64,000 nt of DNA from Boswellia sacra (lineage: Eukaryota > Streptophyta > Magnoliopsida > Sapindales > Burseraceae): assembly GCA_013180625.2 (NCBI GenBank), contig SNVD02013093.1:620001-684000 (forward strand). The letters run 5' to 3'. The position numbers were made by a program, and so were the translations under genes. Below, one piece after another: positions 23,496 to 34,956 of this stretch. Each line of letters begins with the position of its first letter. Positions within the stretch are counted from its first letter, which is position 1. The notes beneath the pieces are model-generated. The model was not told the DNA's origin. It saw nothing but the letters and a program-made list of their open reading frames with translations, and did no database searches.

Positions 23496-24380
23496 TGTTA
23501 GTATCAACGTGACACTTATACATGCGCAAGGCACATGACTTATTTTGGACAAACTTGTAACAAAAACAATGAGTTATATTCTTTCCTATATTCACTGTTT
23601 TTAGAAACCCTTATTAGGAAGTATTTTATTCATATTTAATATCCCTTATTAGATTAGGATATTATTCTAGTATCCTAGTTTACATAGGAGTTTATTATAT
23701 TACTTCCTATAATGTTGATTGATATCTTATACTTATCAATTGAGTTAGACTGAGACTCTATAGAATATTGATGAGAAAGGCAACTGAACTTCACACACTA
23801 TATAATGTTATTTTCTATAACCTATATAGAACGACACCGCATTTCAAGACATTAAGAGAGATTTTTCAACGCCAAATTGAAATTTGTCTTTGATTATGTG
23901 TTATGAGAGCTTATTCATTTATGAGAAGTTGTAATCTTGGATCCATTTTGTTTAAGTCATTTTCAGTTGGTATACACTTGAGAGAACTTGCGGGTTGAGT
24001 GTTTATGTAATTCAGTACTAGACATGGTTGTTATGTGTTACTAAATAGTGTGTTATTAAGTTATCAGCAATAGAGAGTAGACAGAATGAGTAGAGTTTAA
24101 GGACTTGTTGGGATTTTGTTTTACAACAGCAATAAAGAGTGGGCAGTGTGAGTAGAGTTTAAGAACTTGTTAAGATTTTGTTTTACAAAGATTAGGTCTT
24201 TATATAAGAGTGAGTCAACACTATAAATGCACCTAAAGATTATACAAACAAGAACTTAGTGAATTGTAGCTCTAAGCTGTCTATGGACATAGATTTTATA
24301 ACTCAACCATGTAAATCCTCCTATGCAATTTTATACTACAGTTTTCTGTTATATTTCGTATAACTAATACATATTTTTAG
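23496..24380 (+). repeat. Putative copia LTR with internal 62 bp tandem duplication
   Basis: It starts TGTTAGTATCAACGTGAC right after the polypurine tract. It contains an LTR-leader-like stretch (gcgggttgagtgtttatgtaa) and a direct duplication at about 24066-24127 and 24128-24188 (gcaata-agagt-g-cag...gttttacaa). The downstream end is uncertain. 24400-25030 is AT-rich without features. Confidence 0.5.
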
Positions 24381-25033
24381 ATCTCACACTAATTAACATG
24401 TAACTAAAAATAAAATAAAAAATGACTAGATGAACTAAATTAAAGAGTCTTTATAGATTTTCTTGGCTAATCAAATTGGATTTCGCAATGAATAATGGAC
24501 AAAACATGTGATATTAATTTAATTATTGAACTTTATAATTATACTTTTTTTTCCTTATCAAGTCTATATGAGAATAGATAATTTGTGAAAAAAAAAGTAA
24601 ATTATCTTTTACGTATTCTTTTAAAATGTACATGAGAATATTCTATTGATAAATTTTTATTTAAAATTTTTAATTTAAATATAATTATGAGATTTAAAAG
24701 AAAGTTAAAAATTCTAATTTCTTGATGGTTAGTTAAATTAAAATAATTACCATGTTTTCATTTTTATTTAGTCCCCATTTTCTTTCACTCATCAACCCTT
24801 AACTCCAACTTTTTATTTTTTTTGGATATCTTGACAATTTTATCCTAATGTCAAATTATTCAAAATAGTAAAAGAATTATAATTACATAGTTGGGAATAT
24901 CTTGTTTCAACTTTGTAAATTTCTCCCACCTGCTCAAAATGCATAATAGATGATTGTTTGTCCTTAAAATAATTTTTTCCGTTATAAATTTGAGAATCAA
25001 TGATTTATTGTATTAGATTGTTTTAAATCTAGC

Positions 25034-25210
25034 TAGGGATGGCAAAATCTGGGTGGGGGTGCGGGTTGGGCATTTCCGCACCCGCACTGGGTTAAAAAAC
25101 TTTTCCCTGGTCCCTGCAAAGTCTCCAAATTTTTTCAGGGTTTTTCGGGTTCGGGTAATTCCAGGTTTTGGAATGCAAAACCCGCACCCAGGAAAAATCC
25201 TCAGATTTTC
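25034..25210 (+). mobile_element. hAT-type element end, truncated
   Basis: TAGGGATGGCAAAATCTGGG followed by repeated cccgcaccc / cgggttcggg blocks matches the family of hAT ends found intact at 59353-61449 and 63470-63983. The matching right end and target duplication were not found. Confidence 0.5.
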
Positions 25211-25274
25211 TCTGCTTTTTTTTTTAATTTTTCAGGCCTCGAAATTGGATAAATAATATAATGCTATTGAATAT

Positions 25275-25620
25275 CTCTTAAGCGTGTGGCTAACAGCAAT
25301 GGCGAAGTGTCTTTATGTTGTGTGTTATGACCTAGGTTTGAGTCGCAACTTTGTTGGAGATGTTAGTTTTAATTAAATATACAAATGAATTCATTAATTA
25401 AAATTTTTTGTAATCATTAAACTAAAAAAGCCATGTGGTCTATTGGTAAACGGTTGAAATTTAACTATAGATCATGTGTTCGAGTCTTGCATGTGGCATA
25501 TTTTTCCTTATAAAAGGGCTAGATTTCCTCAACAATACTGCTCTCACACCTCACCCGGGCCTATGTGTACTTAGCAGCCCCTGCCCTTGGGCCTGATCAC
25601 CGAAAATCTCCCTGGCCGGG
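25275..25620 (+). mobile_element. tRNA-derived SINE-like units (two)
   Basis: Unit 2 has an A-box TGGTCTATTGG (about 25437-25447) and a B-box GTTCGAGTC (about 25489-25497), spaced as in a tRNA-derived promoter for RNA polymerase III. An upstream unit has a weaker pair: TGGCTAACAGCAATGG near 25286 and GGTTTGAGTC near 25335. A GC-rich tail follows to about 25620. The SINE family is not recognised. 25640-26400 holds nothing I can name. Confidence 0.5.
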
Positions 25621-26411
25621 CGGTGTAACTGGGTGAAAATGACAAAAGTTAAAATAGAATATTCCCAAATTTAGATGATTGTTTGTTATTAAGATTATTT
25701 TTTTCGTTATGAATAGAATATTGTATCAGTGCAGGGTGAAAAATTGGGAAGCCCCAATTCACCAAAAAGCCGAAGATAAGAAGTCGAAGCACATAAGAAT
25801 CAAAAATAAAGAATCAAGGCCTAGTCTAAAAGCAAAGATTCATGGTAAAAGAGTAGTTCAAAGTCCATCCAAATTAACAAAATTAGTTAAATTTGAATGA
25901 TCCATGTCAATATTAATAATTTGTAATAAACCAATAAAATTATTTTGCGCCTAAATTATTGTATATAAATATCATTCATTAACAAACGACGTGCAATTTT
26001 TAACAATTCATTAATTCTCAATAAAGTCATTATCTCTATAATAATGTTTGTTTGGCCTTTTTTGTTGTTTTTTTTTTTTAACTCACATTCTTTCGCTTTC
26101 CCAAAATTTAAACAGTAAATAACTCATATTGAAAGTATGAGAGTCAACTGATCTTTCATTTAATTAAAAGATCATCTTTTTTTATAGAAAAGAAAAGCCC
26201 GAGATCCCTCACAGCATTTGAAGGCTCCAAAATCCAATCGACTCAAATTACTTTACTTTCTCACAAAGTTCAATTCTCTCTCTCCATTATTCATCACCAA
26301 ATCAATTTGGTTGAGCAAGAAAATCAGTGAACACTGTTCACTTCAATTGAAAAGATAATTATTTTATTTAATTATTTATTGGAGGAGAGACTACATCTCA
26401 ATTAGGGAAGC

Positions 26412-27422
26412 TTATTGTGAGTCAATACTACAATAGCAAACACGGTCTATGCAAATGCCACCTTTTTTAAATCCATTTGAAATGCAGCAATCTGGGCAAC
26501 CATGGCAGGCAGTGCACTCCCGGATGTGTCTCCAAGGGAGATCATAATTAAATGCCTCGGCTGGCCCTGTTGGAAATCCCATACACAAACCTCATTAAAA
26601 GAAAGAAAAATTTATTATGATTTTATTTTTTAAAAATAAAAACCTTAACAGAATGAGAGAAAATTTAATAAATAAAAGACAACTTATAACATCTAAATAG
26701 AAATATATCGAGCATTTGCTTGACAATAAGTGAAAAATTGGCTAAAACCATAGTCCAAACGCATGCGAGCATCTGAAAAAGGTAATTTATACAATTAAAC
26801 AACTTACAAATAGGCATTCTCGCCTAATAATGTCTAAGAAGTTTGTTTGTTTCCATTGCCAGAAAACTGTTTTTTGAACACATATTAACCACGCATTCAA
26901 ATTAATATCAACCACATACTATTTTTAAAATTAAAATTAACTAAATATTCTTACTCAAGAAAAACTTAGAGTTGCATAAACTTTTTTGTTGATCGTTGAA
27001 TTTAATGAAAATTCCATTTTGGAATAATGAAATTGGATAGAAGTATCATTTACAAATATTGGAGATACTTTTGAGAGCTTACAAAATTTGTTAAAAGAAA
27101 AAAAAAAAAACTTCTGTGTGAGAGTCATTATTTGAGAGGTTAGACCGGTTTGTTAGGTAATTAGATCAAATCTAATGAAAAGTAAATAAAATTTACCCAA
27201 GCTAAGAAAGAAGTTCACAATAGTCTAGTCCTTTATGAATGTATATTTAGACTTTTTTTTTAATGAATCTAATAGTTACTATAAAATTAAGATCAAAATA
27301 ATTCACAAAGTATGAAATGATAGAGATGAATCTTAATTACCTGAAGTAGTCAATATCAATAAAGCACAAAACGTCGCCACTACCAAGAAGGTAGGTTGAA
27401 CGAGATGTTTGATAGTTGCCAT
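26412..27422 (-). CDS. Secreted cysteine-rich (defensin-like) peptide, two exons
   Basis: Exon 1 is 27341-27422: ATG plus 27 codons and one base, encoding a typical signal peptide (MATIKHLVQP then the hydrophobic TFLVVATFCALLILTTS). A 774 bp intron follows, with donor CAG/GTAATT at 27340 and acceptor CCAACAG/GG at 26567. Exon 2 is 26412-26566 and ends in TAA. The spliced frame is 78 residues. The mature part has eight cysteines spaced C-x2-C-x2-C-x2-C-C-x10-C-x4-C-x-C (from RECTACHGCPDCC to CIDRVCYC). A signal exon, one phase-1 intron and a small Cys-rich exon is the normal design of plant defensin-like and related CRP genes. The tight CxxCxxCxxCC cluster is not the classical defensin spacing, so the subfamily is open. 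No stop, frameshift or splice-site defect was seen. Role (antimicrobial or signalling) is unknown. Confidence 0.82.
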
Positions 27423-28720
27423 TCACTGAAGATTAGACCTTTTTCTATTTGCTTTTTTTTTTTGTAGAATTAATGGATGTTACCAGATGAAATGTTTGTA
27501 TGACAATATAATTTCTCTCCTTTCTCTACAATAAATAATCCAAAATTTCATATATCCTTCATCATTTAAAGGTTTTTTAAATTTTGGTAAATATATTAGC
27601 TTGTTAATTTTAGCCTAAATAAGATAATTTAGATTAATTCCTCTAAATAGGGCAATTTCTAAGCCAACTCTGGTATTTATTGTTAAAATCTTATGAAATT
27701 TGTATTTTACATAGGTTAATTAATTAGAAGACATGCAGGTACTTTCCTTACATAGTCTTAATTTAATTACCTCTATAGTGTACAGTATTTTAGTTAATAA
27801 CCTTCTATATGTTAATAATAATATATAATACTTTTACATTATTATTTTTTAATCTAAATTTAGGCAAGAAATTAATTATTACCATTTATATAGTATATCA
27901 TAACCACCTTATTTGATATAGTATACCTATATTAGTAATTAAATTAATGTGATTGAAACCAATGAATTTCTACCACATATTTATTTGTATCCCTTTAATT
28001 GAAATTAAATGGATTAGACATTATAGGAAATTAATATGTTTACCATACATAAATAAAATTTCAATTGAGGAATTCTAAAAATTCTTACCGTATATATATT
28101 GAAGAATTTTTATACCATTAACCAATAATCAATGCATTATCATATCACTTTACGTTAGAGGTGGGTTCGAGCCGAGGTGAGGGCGGGGATGCCATCCCCA
28201 TCCCCATCCCCAATTTGAAAATTAATCCCTATCCCCGCCCCATCCCCAATTTAAAAATTAACCTCCATCACCATCCCCATCCCCAATTTTTTAAATCATC
28301 CCCATCCCTAATCCACCCCAAGTTACATATAATAATTTTATTTTTTTTGTTGAATTATATTTTAGCATTTTTCTCAACACTGTGACCACAAGTATTAATA
28401 ATTTTTCAACTTTTGATTAACTTCACTTTCAAGTTTCCAAAATAGAGCAATGCTGATTTTCTAATTTTTTATAATCAATCTATTAATCTAATTGACCTAA
28501 AATTTTACAAAAACATCGTAAACACCTTTATCTTTAAGCTTGTCAAATCTAAAAAAATTTTGAATAAAAAAGGTATTTTAAAATAATTTATATTTTGGGA
28601 TCTATCAGCTCTATCAAAAGCTTTTAGGACTGACCTCTCTTCATTTGTAAATACATAAAAAATCCCAGTTAAGTCATAAAATTACCAAAATTTGTACAAC
28701 CAAACTAGACTCAAAGATTT

Positions 28721-30452
28721 TATGTAATGACCGGACCCCTGGCACGTGGCACTTTGTGGCCCTTTCGCATTCAAGAGGTGGCCCCCGTGTCAGGCTACAG
28801 CCGCACACAGTCCAGTATTGTCCGCTCTGGGCCCACCGGCCCTCACGGTTTTGTCCCCCGGTACTACCCTGTCTTGGGGAACGGGGCCTTATAGGACACC
28901 CTCTATTACCCTCAAGGGATTATTCCTAGGAGTGCCTCCCCCCACTCGAACCCAAGACCTCAAAGGTACTTGGAATTCAAAGTGAGTACCATTCGGGCTT
29001 TTTATGTAACGACCGGACCCCTGGCACGTGGCACTTTGTGGCCCTTTTGCCTTCAAGAGGTGGCCCCCGTGTCAAGCTACAGTCGCACACAGTCCAGTAT
29101 TGTCCGCTCTGGGCCCACCGGCCCTCACGGTTTTGTCCCCCGGTACTACCCTGTCTTGGGGAACGGGGCCTTATAGGACACCCTCTATTACCCTCAAGGG
29201 ATTATTCCCAGGAGCGCCTCCCCCACTCGAACCCATGACCCATAGGTTCGAATGGGGGAGAGCGCGCTCTGGGAATAATCCCTTGAGGGTAATAGAGGGT
29301 GTCCTATAAGGCCCCGTTCCCCAACCGTGGTACTCATTTGAACTTTGACCTACGGTCTGGGTTCGAGTGGGGGAGGCGCTCCTGGGAATAATCCCTTGAG
29401 GGTAATAGAGGGTGTCCTATAAGGCCCCGTTCCCCAAGACAGGGTAGTACCGGGGACAAAACCGTGAGGCCCGGTGGGCCCAGAGCGGACAATACTGGAC
29501 TGTGTGCGGCTGTAGCCTGACACGGGGGCCACCTCTTGAAGGCGAAAGGGCCACAAAGTGCCACGTGCCAGGGGTCCGGTCGTTACATAAAAAGGCGCCT
29601 TTTTATGTAACGATCGGACCCCTGCCACCGGGGAACAGGGCCTTATAGGACACCCTCTTTTACCCGCGTGTCAGGCTACAGTCGCACACAGTCCAGTATT
29701 GTTCGCTCTGGGTCCACCGACCCGCATGGTTTTGTCCCCCGGTACTACCCTGTCTTGGGGAACGGGGCCTTATAGGACACCCTCTATTACCCTCAAGGGA
29801 TTATTCCCAGGAGCGCCTCCCCCCACTCGAACCCATGACCTTAAAGGTCATTGGAATTCAAAGTGAGTACCATTCGGGCAAGTTGCTCGAATGGTACTCA
29901 TGTTGAACTCCATTGACCTATGGGTCATGGGTTCGAGTGGGGGAGGCGCTCCTGGGAATAATCCCTTGAGGGTAATAGAGGGTGTCCTATAAGGCCCCGT
30001 TCCCCAAGACAGGGTAGTACCGGGGGACAAAACCGTGAGGGACGGTGGACCCAGAACGGACAATACTGGACTGTGTGCTGTTGTAGCCTGACACGGGGGC
30101 CACCTCTTGAAGGCGAAAGGGCCACAAAGTGCCACGTGCCAGGGGTCCGGTCGTTACATAAAAAGGCGCCTTTTTATGTAACGACCGGACCCCTGGCACG
30201 TGGCACTTTGTGGCCCTCTCGCCTTCAAGAGGTGGCCCCCGTGTCAGGCTACAGCCGCACACTGTCCAGTATTGTCCGTTCTGGGCCCACCGGCCCTCAC
30301 GGTTTTGTCCCCCGGTACTACCCTGTCTTGGGGAACGGTGCCTTATAGGACACCCTCTATTACCCTCAAGGGATTATTCCCAGGAGCGCCTCCCCCCACT
30401 CGAACCCAAGACCTCAAAGGTACTTGGAATTCAAAGTGAGTACCATTCGGGC
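28721..30452. repeat. Array of a GC-rich 0.28 kb repeat in alternating orientation
   Basis: Units: 28721-28998 (+), 29003-29242 (+, cut short), 29243-29324 (-, fragment), 29326-29596 (-), 29597-29879 (+, rearranged start), 29884-30167 (-), 30168-30452 (+). In the full-length copies each begins TATGTAACGACCGGACCCC, contains ggcacgtggc (a CACGTG G-box core) and ends gagtaccattcgggc. Two head-to-head joints are centred on ggcgcc (29594-29599 and 30165-30170), with nearly perfect palindromic arms. Frames across the units give the same peptide in each copy (MALCGPFAFKRWPPCQ...), which follows from repetition and does not show coding. The unit's origin is not recognised; its TGTAACGACC tip resembles some Ty3 LTR tips. 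Confidence 0.9.
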
Positions 30453-30755
30453 AAAATAATATATACCAAACTTAATAATTTTTTGATATCTCTAGTTAGC
30501 TCAAATAAGTTTTGAAAAACTGATCTCCTCTAGAAAACTAAAAATCCTAGAGTTGCAGAGTCATTTTTAAAAATTCATAAAAAATCAAATACTCAACATT
30601 TTTCAGTGAAAAAATTTTTAAACAAACCTTTGATATGTTTATTTTAACATATATAAATTTGGAAAGCAAAATCAAATTAAAATTATTACATCAATATTTT
30701 TAATCCTTTACTATCCTCTAGAAATAAGGTTGATGTGTTTTTCTTTTATCAATCC

Positions 30756-30789
<34 letters not shown>

Positions 30790-30795
30790 TATATT
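30756..30795 (+). repeat. (TA)n(CA)n microsatellite
   Basis: Compound dinucleotide repeat next to the right hAT-like end. Confidence 0.93.
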
Positions 30796-31252
30796 CGGGG
30801 AATGGGCCAGGCCGGGTTGGGGAACACAATCCCCATCCCCATCCCCATTTAATTTCAGAAAAAATTTTCATCCCCATCCCCGCCCCGTTCCCTGTTTGTC
30901 ACTCCCCATCCCTAACCCAAACGGGCTGGGGAGTTGCGGGGGCCCATCCCCATAGGGATTGGTCCCAGCTCTACTTTAGTTATAGGTAGATTGAGAGACT
31001 AACTTTTACATTACGAGATAAGAATAATGCAATATCCACAACTCATATACAACTAACCTTTTCTACATATGACTTGTGAAAATATTATTGGATGGACAAT
31101 TATCCTTTATGCAATTTAATTTTCTTCATTTATTTTCATTTTTTTAGCCATCCAATGATATTTTACCAACTTGACTCCAGTTGTATAAAGAGTTGGTTGT
31201 AGATGAATTTTAGATGTTGCATTATGTATGAAAGAGTAATGCTACATCTATA

Positions 31253-31440
31253 TAGGGGTGCACAAATTAATCTGACCCGATTGGATTGATTGTTTTATAA
31301 TCGGATACCTTCAATAAAAAACATAAAATCGGGTTGTAAATATCAGGTTTCTGTGAGATCGGGTTTTGATTTGTTTTTTTATTAAAACCCGATAAAACCC
31401 AACCCGACATAATTTTTTAAAAAAATTAAATTATACGACA
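31253..31440 (+). mobile_element. Possible hAT element end
   Basis: TAGGGGTGCACAAATTAATC followed by subterminal cgggtt / aacccg blocks (to aacccgacat near 31410) resembles a hAT terminus. No partner end was found. The downstream C-rich stretch (31545-31850) has a 100-codon frame without recognisable domains. 31860-32215 shows nothing. Confidence 0.4.
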
Positions 31441-32229
31441 TGTCAATACTTGACTGATACAAAACACAATGATACCACAGACATTTTCACACTGGATTAC
31501 TAATATAAAATCAAAATATTTGCAAGCCTAATCCTAATTGATCATTGATTCTCCAAAGTCCAAAATCGCCTCCAACCTCCACCACTCCACAGCTTACCTT
31601 CATCGTCATTTGGCGTTGCCATCATCTCAAGTCCAGTCATCCACTATTCTCCTCTCAATTGATTCAGTCCGCTGTCGTACGTAGCTCGTGTATGGCCTTT
31701 GCTCTACCACTTGTAACTGTGAGCTCTTCTCCACTCTACCGTTTGTCGCAATTGTTGCCACCTCCAATCTCCACCAACCCTCCTCTCGGTCGGTTATGGG
31801 AATCCCATCGTGCAAGCTCGAATCTTACCTTACCAACGAGCCAATAGATTGATGTTAATCATGAATTTTGATTCAACAATCTCAATTGACTCTTTGTTCT
31901 GTGCTTTTGAAGTTATGTGTTTGCTTCGATTCTAATAAATTACACAAAATAAGTAAAGAAATTATTTGTTCCATGTATCTTTTTCTGTAACCCACCTAGC
32001 AAGGTTTGCAATTTCATTTTCTTTCTTTTTTATTTTTCTTTAGATATATTATTGTAGAAAAGATTCAGGAGTTGATTGCATTTGATTCCAATTAATTAAA
32101 TGAAATAGAGAAACGAATGGTTCTTTCTATATGGGTATTGTTTTTTTTCTATAATTTGTGGGCTTGTTATTTTCAAGGTGAGCTGCTCATAGTTTTGTTT
32201 TTTATTTGGTAAGGTTGTAGAATAACACA

Positions 32230-33237
32230 TTCCTAAACCTTTTGAGAAAGAAGATGAATCTATCTCTAAGGATAAGGCAGAGGTTACCAAACCAACACGT
32301 AGCAAGGAAGAAACAAAATCCCCACGTATGCCTCCATTTCCTCGAGCATTAGCCGTACAAAAGAAGTCAACCCACAATTCTGAAATTTTTGAAATTTTCA
32401 AATAGGTGAAGGTCAATATTCCATTGCTAGATGTGAGCAAACAGGTACCCTCGTATGCAAAATTTTTGAAAGATTTGTGCACTATGAAAAGGAAATTAAA
32501 TGTGAAAAAGAAGGCCTTTCTAGCCAAGCAAGTAAGTGCTATTATTCAAAACAATAATACCGTGAAATATAAGGGCCTAGGTTGTCCCACAATTTCATGT
32601 TTGGAGACCATAAAATTGAACTAGCTTTACTTGATCTTGGTGCTAGTATGAATTTGCTCCCATACTCGGTTTTTCAGAAACTCAATCTAGGTGAGTCAAA
32701 ACCGACTTCTGTGACTCTTTTGCTTGCTGATAAATCAATTAAAGTGCCAAGAGTAGTAGAAGATGTGTTAGTTCAAGTTGATAAATTCATTTACTTAGTG
32801 GATTTTATCGTTTTGGATAGACAACTAGTGGAAGTTTGTAATTCAATTCCTGTCATTTTAGGGCGTCCATTTCTGGCTACCTTTAATGCTTTTATTAGTT
32901 GTAGGAATAGAGTCATGAAGCTATCATTCAGAAACATGACAGTGAAACTTAAAGTTTTTAATATGTGCAAACAACCGCATAAAAAAATGATGAAATTGAA
33001 GAGGCTACTATGATTGAAACTATTGTGGAATACAACAACCAAAAAGGGAGTTCTTCTGACCCTTTGGAAACCTATTTAGTCAATTCATTAGAATCAAGTA
33101 TGGAACTAAAGCCTAATCTTTTTTTATATATGTTCTTTACTGGATTGTGCACAGGTGATGGAAAAAGGCACAAAACCACGATTCGAAGAATTGGGGCAAA
33201 TGAATGAAAGCAAGGAAGAGGAATCTGTTGACCCAGG
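32230..33237 (+). pseudogene. Athila gag C-terminus and protease (broken)
   Basis: The Gag end reads PFPRALAVQKKS..., a TAG stop (near 32403), then VKVNIPLLDVSKQVPSYAKF (32406-32624). After a frame change the protease follows (32582-33013), with active site LLDLGASMNLLPYS and the flap and end ILGRPFLATFNAFISCRN. A spacer (about 33013-33237) leads into the interrupting LTR. Protease catalytic Asp is intact, but the gag-protease joint is frameshifted. Confidence 0.85.
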
Positions 33238-33553
33238 TATGGCAACCCAAGAGGGGGGGTGAATTGGGTTTTTATTTATCAAAACGGATTTAGAAAACTT
33301 TTCTTGAAAGATCAAAATTATATAACTCTTTCTTTGAGAATGAAGGTGAAGAAGATGAAATTAGAATTTATCAAAGATGCAATCAAAAGAATAATAATGA
33401 TGAACAATCACAAGTGCAAGTAAATGTAAAGAGGAAAGGGATAGAGAGAGTGCAAACTCAATTTACGTGGTTCGGCAAACCTTGCCTACGTCCACGGGCT
33501 CCTAGCTCCACGAGCTAAGCTTTCCACTAAGTTGTAGAAATCTTTACAACTTG

Positions 33554-33748
33554 CTTGATGAACAACCTCACCAAGACTTTTTCTTCCAACCCTTGATAAC
33601 ACCACACCAAGAGTTCTTCTTGATGAACAACCTCACCAAGGCAACTTCCTTCAACCCTTGATAACACCACACCAAGAGTTCTTCTTGATGAACAACCTCA
33701 CCAAGGCAACTTCCTTCAACTCTTGATAACACACAACAAGAGTTCTCT
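33554..33748 (+). repeat. Three tandem copies of a 65 bp unit
   Basis: The unit begins cttgatgaacaacctcacca and ends accaagagttctt; copies 2 and 3 are nearly identical. Confidence 0.93.
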
Positions 33749-34009
33749 CAAGGATAACTATTATCCTTTACAATAATATCTCACTCTCACCACAATACAA
33801 GAACAAAGATAATTTTTACAACAAAAGTATAACTCTCTTCAAAGAGTAGATAGATAATATAAAAGCTCTCTAGACTTGATACTTCTCTTGCTTTTTGCTT
33901 GATAAAATGCTTCTCTTGCACTTATCTTTTTGAATGCATGGGAGAAGGGCTCCTTTTATAGGCAAATGAGATGAACTTAATCAAGTGAAGACACCATCTC
34001 CAAATTTTC

Positions 34010-34760
34010 TGCCCACCATAAAAACTATAATCTTGTCTGCCATTTTTGTCAATGTTCCGTTTGAAATTTGAAAATCTGTAAAACATAAAAGATCTGCACA
34101 TTTGAATAAACTTTCCAACGCATCAAGAACCAAGTCATTTGGATATCTGTAGCTCAAGATATGGCCAAAACACCATTCGGTGCTCATGTGACTTGATTTT
34201 TCTTTCTTGTGTCAGTCCACCAAATTAAATGATAATTCTGTCAGCCTTCCGTTTGAAATTTGAATTTCTTCAAAACATAAAAGATCTGAATATTTGAATA
34301 AGCTTTCCAAAACATTAAGAATCAAAGCATTGGGATATCTCTATCTTATGATATGGCCAAAACACCATTCGGTGCTCATGTGAGTTGATTTTTCTTCTCT
34401 GTGTCAGTCCACCGAATTGCATGTCAATTATGTCGGCCTTCTGTTTGAAATTTGAATTTTTCAAAACATATGAAATGTTCTTCATTAAGTCATCTTTCCA
34501 ATGCCGTAAGAATCAAGTCATTTTGATTTTTCTAGCTCAAGATATGTCCAAAGGAGTATTCGGTGCTCATGTCAGCTGCTTCCATTTGTCTTCCAATTTG
34601 CATGATGATTTGGATAACCTTGCACTTGAAATTTGAATTTCATTAAAACATATGAAATGTTATAAATTGAGTAAGCTTTCCAAAGGCTCAAGAATCACGT
34701 CATTTGGATATTTGTAGAGATATATATGACCAATTGATTGAAAATTGCTCATGTGTCATA
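34010..34760 (+). repeat. About four tandem copies of a 185 bp unit
   Basis: Recurring blocks: ccgtttgaaatttgaa, aaaacataaaagatctg, agctttccaa, aagatatggccaaaacacc and attcggtgctcatgtga, with divergence increasing to the right. Confidence 0.9.
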
Positions 34761-34956
34761 TTCCTTGAGTCAATCCTTGTTCTTAAACTTTGGTGCCTTT
34801 AACATGTAGTCTTCTCCTTAGCTTCAACACTTCATTTTAATAAGTCTCTTCTTGATTTTAAAATTATTTCAATGATCTTACTCTTGCACATAAATAAACA
34901 TATTAGTAAATCTCAATTAATCAATGTGTATTGTTATCATCAAAATTATCATGTAG

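Larger units (their letters stand above)
28156..30973. mobile_element. hAT-like element with degraded 8 bp target duplication
   Basis: The left end TAGAGGTGGGTTCGAGCC and the complement of the right end (TAGAGCTGGGACCAATCC) are imperfect terminal repeats, each backed by repeated ccccatcccc tracts. Flanks are CTTTACGT (28148-28155) and CTTTAGTT (30974-30981), 6 of 8 identical, fitting a decayed 8 bp hAT duplication. No transposase frame. Most of the interior is the GC-rich array at 28721-30452, which probably arrived later. 30982-31250 has no feature. Confidence 0.68.
33238..34956 (-). mobile_element. Nested solo LTR-like insertion in the Athila pol gene
   Basis: It separates the protease end (...ESVDPG) from the pre-RT spacer (LTESPKLELKPLPEG). 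On the minus strand it starts near TGATAATTTTGATGATAAC and ends CCCTCTTGGGTTGCCATA. A TATA box (TATAAAAGGAGCC, minus strand, near 33955) is followed by ccgtggacgtaggcaagg, typical of a copia LTR leader. It contains three 65 bp repeats (33554-33748) and four copies of a unit of about 185 bp (about 34010-34760). I could not confirm a target duplication, so the exact edges are uncertain. Confidence 0.6.

Noticed and set aside
28746..30515. Many overlapping frames of 60-100 codons on both strands with the same peptide
   Set aside because: They arise because one GC-rich repeat unit without stops is copied six times in both orientations. No start context, domain or conservation supports coding.
32096..32527. 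143-codon minus-strand frame
   Set aside because: Antisense to the Athila gag end; no domain and no promoter.
33554..33748. CRISPR-like direct repeats
   Set aside because: The 65 bp copies abut without spacers, so this is an ordinary tandem repeat in plant DNA.
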